64,000 bases of DNA, taken from the NCBI RefSeq assembly GCF_001039355.2, contig NW_019774047.1, positions 170,800 through 234,799 of the forward strand. Direction: 5' to 3'. Both the position numbers and the translations under genes were made by a program. Numbering within the stretch: the first letter of the stretch is position 1; every line of letters starts with the position of its first letter. This DNA comes from Lingula anatina (taxonomy: Eukaryota; Brachiopoda; Lingulata; Lingulida; Lingulidae). Shown one piece after another: positions 60,956-64,000 of the stretch. Below the pieces are notes generated by a model, which saw only the letters and a list, made by a program, of their open reading frames with translations, was not told the DNA's origin and did not search any database.

Positions 60956-61977
60956 TAATAATAATAATAATAATTTATTCGAGCTTAAATGTGACAGTTA
61001 CATTTGTTAGCCCTCTATACTACAAATATATAAATAAATAAATAGTTATACATCACTATGGATTACTACTAATACAGTGTTTAAGATTATTAATTACAGT
61101 GTATACGTTGTTTAAAATACTTATTACAATTGTAAATAGTTCAATACACTGAGGGAACGCACATTTTCTTTGATAGGCTTATAGCTATATGTATCTAATG
61201 TGCCATACTTATGGTTCATATAATATATAGCAGGATGAGGCTACTTCAGTGTGGCAGATGCTCATTTCTTTTGGAAATTGCCCTCTGAATGTATTTACCA
61301 ACAGCGTACAATTCTTTCTCATTTTCTGGGCTTAGTATGATTTTAACCTTCTCGTCACTGCTTGCTAGGTGATGCATGTCACATTTAGGGAATTGTTTTA
61401 ACATGCCCTCCCTCTCTTTTACATGGTGTCTACATTCTAGTAGGAAGTGCACTTCGTCCTCGATTGCAGGACAGTGGGGACAGAATCGTTCCTCGCGTGG
61501 TGTTTTAGGTCTGGTGTAGCGTCCTCTTTCCATTTCCAGAATATGATCACTGACTCTAATTTTAGCCACTTCCCTTTTTAATGACTGAGGGGCATTAGTT
61601 AGCAGGTACTTTTCAATTTTGTAGGACTTTTTTATCAGACTATAAGTTTTTAACTTGGTGCTTTGAGGATCAGTTAACTCTTCCCAGAACATTTTTTCAA
61701 TTTTAGCATTGATTTTTTCCTCAATATTGCAATGTGTTTGGATTTGCTGAACCCCTGGGACATTTTCACCGTGAAGATCCCAAGTTGTTAACATAGTATT
61801 AATCGCTGGCCAACCTTTTTCCCCTATTGTCAGTTCTGCATCATGGGTGAGTTTAACTATTCTGTTATTTGGTAGATTTCCAAATCTTTGGCAGTATCGT
61901 TGTACCTGTTTAACAATGTTAGAATATAAAGGATAACGACCAAGCTCTGCGCGACTAGCATTGTTGCTATAGCTCAA
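60956..61977 (-). mobile_element. 5'-truncated LINE insertion with target-site duplication
   Basis: The - strand insert has an open frame of 243 codons (61977-61246), a 3' UTR of about 290 bases and an (ATT)n tail at 60977-60956. Both edges carry GCTATA ('gggtaagctata' left, 'ttgttgctatagctc' right). The sequence at 44525-44550 shows the uninterrupted site. The peptide is the C-terminal end of a non-LTR ORF2: ERGRYTRPK, then a CxxC-x7-H-xxxx-C knuckle (FCPHC...EVHFLLEC, about residues 165-182). The reverse transcriptase and endonuclease domains are absent, so the copy was dead on arrival. The frame is still open, so the insertion is fairly young. Confidence 0.8.
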
Positions 61978-62486
61978 TTCAAGTTAGATCTGTGGCGTAG
62001 TTGGAAAAGGATAGAGATCAATGACCATTCCCACGTCAGCACCATTTTAAGGAACTTTAAGCAGAGAGAAAGGACATATTATTGAAGACGCAGACTTTAT
62101 GCTAATATGTTCTTTTTTTTAATCGATCACTCAATCAAAGGTATATGGTTTTATTGCGCAAAAGGTAATTAACTATTCTGTTATTTGGTAGATTTCCAAA
62201 TCTTTGGCAGTATCGTTGTACCTGTTTAACAATGTTAGAATATAAAGGATAACGACCAAGCTCTGCGCGACTAGCATTGTTGCTATAGCTCAATTCAAGT
62301 TAGATCTGTGGCGTAGTTGGAAAAGGATAGAGATCAATGACCATTCCCACGTCAGCACCATTTTAAGGAACTTAAAGCAGAGAGAAAGGACATATTATTG
62401 AAGACGCAGACTTTATGCTAATATGTTCTTTTTTTTTAATCGATCACTCAATCAAAGGTATATGGTTTTATTGCGCAAAAGGTAAT
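61855..62486. repeat. 316 bp direct tandem duplication
   Basis: Positions 61855-62170 and 62171-62486 are almost identical (a few substitutions and one T-run length change). Each unit holds the 5' junction of the LINE plus the start of the SINE-like body. The duplication therefore occurred after the LINE inserted, or is an assembly collapse/expansion error. Confidence 0.85.
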
Positions 62487-62620
62487 TTGCTAGGACCCAC
62501 GAGAGGGCGCATTCGTTCTGGTGACTGTCCGATCCGATCGAGGGGCAAGGTCGTTGTCGTGATGAGCTGACGTCCCTCATCCGGGATTCGAACTCGTGAC
62601 CTCTCGTTCCCCACCCAAAC
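62290..62620 (-). repeat. tRNA-like SINE, truncated head
   Basis: The body and B box 'gagttcgaatcccgg' match 44720-44930. The head is lost at 62610, where unrelated 'ccacccaaacccaata' begins. Confidence 0.6.
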
Positions 62621-64000
62621 CCAATATAGAGGTGCAAACGATGTCACAGGCATGTTCCTAAAAATATGTAGTGCACAGATTACAAACTATGTTTCATTAT
62701 TTTAGGGTCCCACATAAAGAAGTTTGTATTAAAGTTTCACTTTCCTGGAACCACGAATAATAAAAAATAATTCATCATCTAACCCCAAAAAGGAACATAC
62801 GTTACTGTCACAAATCCATAACGTCTAGCTGTAGAAACGTTTTAATTACTTTGAAAATTCAATCATCACGGGTTTTGTTCTTTAATTTATCTCCTACAAG
62901 TATAACGTTGTAAAAAATTACGAGAAGCTTTTGTATAGAGCAGTTAATTGTTTTTTAGCGACTTAAGTTTGCCTGTCACTGAATATTAAAAAAACGGGGA
63001 AAATACACCCTACCGACAGTAAAATAAGCATTTAATAAATTATTTTTCCCCTCGTGCTCCAAATATTATATCTGAAATGTCAAACTATCATGGAATCACT
63101 ATATATTTTTCTGTCAGCAAAAGAAAACATTGTTTTCTCTTGCACCAAGTACTTGTACAAAATGAAACATTTTGTTAATTTTCCTAGGGAATATACGTTA
63201 CCTAATATGACGCAGGCCCCATTAGTTACGGTTTAAATATTTATAAAAAAACGTCATTACGTCATATTTAATTTAACATGATCGAATCACTTCAAAATAT
63301 ATAAGAACACGTTATGAAAATAAAAATTAGGTGGCCTGGAACATACGTTACCAGTGAAAATCTACTTGTGCCCGAAACTGGCTCCGAAAGAAAAATTAGC
63401 TTCTGTTTGAGATGTCAGGTGGTTCTTTCTGACGTCTGCTCGAGCTAAAGATTAGATGAGGTTAGTTACAAGTGTAAATAAATCCATAAAATCCTCAGTA
63501 ACGATGTAGGCAAAGTGAATGATTTTGTCGTAATAAAAAATTTAATTCAAATACAGAAATGAATGTCAAAGACGGAAATAAATGTCAAACAAAACTATGC
63601 GGGGAAAAAATAATCGCCAACGAGCGCAGTGAGCGCAGTGCCAAATACATTGATACCGAACGGAACATCATTATTTCAGAAAAATGCGAAAACAAGAGCT
63701 GAGATTTAAAAAAAATATCGATCTCGTAAAAAAGAAATGAGGGTGACGCTTATTTGGAAGCGAAAGAAAACTGGTTCAAAATACTATGCAGGCCTATCTT
63801 CCGCCTCCTTATAAATGTCGTGAAAGACAAAAGAGGCATGCGAAGACTAAATCGAGAAAACGTAGACTTCACCAAAGGCAAGAAGCGCTCCTAGCTGCTA
63901 TAGAAGTTGCAAGTCCACAGCAATCACCACTTGTTTTGTGTGCAAGGTGGTCACAACGTGGAAACGATTGAGAAGAAACTGAAGGCAGTCACAATGAACA
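62621..64000. other. noncoding stretch to the window end; one basic 61-codon frame
   Basis: No recognised gene. An ATG-initiated frame at 63786-63971 encodes a short Lys/Arg/Gln-rich peptide with no motif I can name. It could be a first coding exon of something beyond the window, or chance. Confidence 0.3.

Overview
The window is eukaryotic: AT-rich, intron-dense, with GT-AG splice sites, AATAAA-type polyadenylation signals, microsatellites and many classes of transposable element. The three recognisable gene families (DDX1 helicase, rhodopsin-class GPCR, ARSB-like sulfatase) indicate an animal. Sulfatase and intronless GPCR families, dispersed MITEs and apparent unmerged haplotypes would suit a polymorphic marine invertebrate such as a sea urchin, but this is inference and the species is not identified.

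Layout. Positions 1-18.3 kb hold no gene I can support, only decayed repeats (tRNA-derived SINEs, TTAA-flanked MITEs, palindromic MITEs, a LINE fossil). Positions 18.42-19.82 kb hold an intronless class A GPCR on the + strand, broken by a one-base frameshift before TM7. Positions 20-30.7 kb are noncoding and include a 1.33 kb direct duplication around a piece of LINE and a candidate LTR. Positions 30.75-43.84 kb hold the first 18 exons of a DDX1-type SPRY/DEAD-box RNA helicase on the - strand. The helicase C-terminal half is not visible in the window. Its introns carry several copies of a near-perfect hairpin MITE.

Positions 43.9-57.3 kb are a + strand arylsulfatase B-like locus. A partial copy (promoter and exons 1-3, 46.8-47.8 kb) lies in a 3.9 kb block bounded on both sides by a single N, and is followed by a complete 13-exon copy (50.4-57.3 kb). 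The block looks like an unmerged haplotype contig. The full copy has a GC-AG first intron, a C-T-P-S-R formylglycine signature, a signal peptide, a decayed Tc1-like transposase in intron 6, and a frameshift near the end of exon 12. Positions 57.4-64 kb are repeats, including a 5'-truncated LINE with a 243-codon ORF remnant, a target-site duplication and a nearby 316 bp tandem duplication.

The genes show no shared pathway: one is an RNA helicase, one a membrane receptor and one a secreted or lysosomal hydrolase. I found no clearly new biological system. The points most worth checking are the assembly structure, the three broken or incomplete genes and the recurrent palindromic element families. 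Exon boundaries were read by hand from splice signals, phase and remembered family sequence, with no alignment run.
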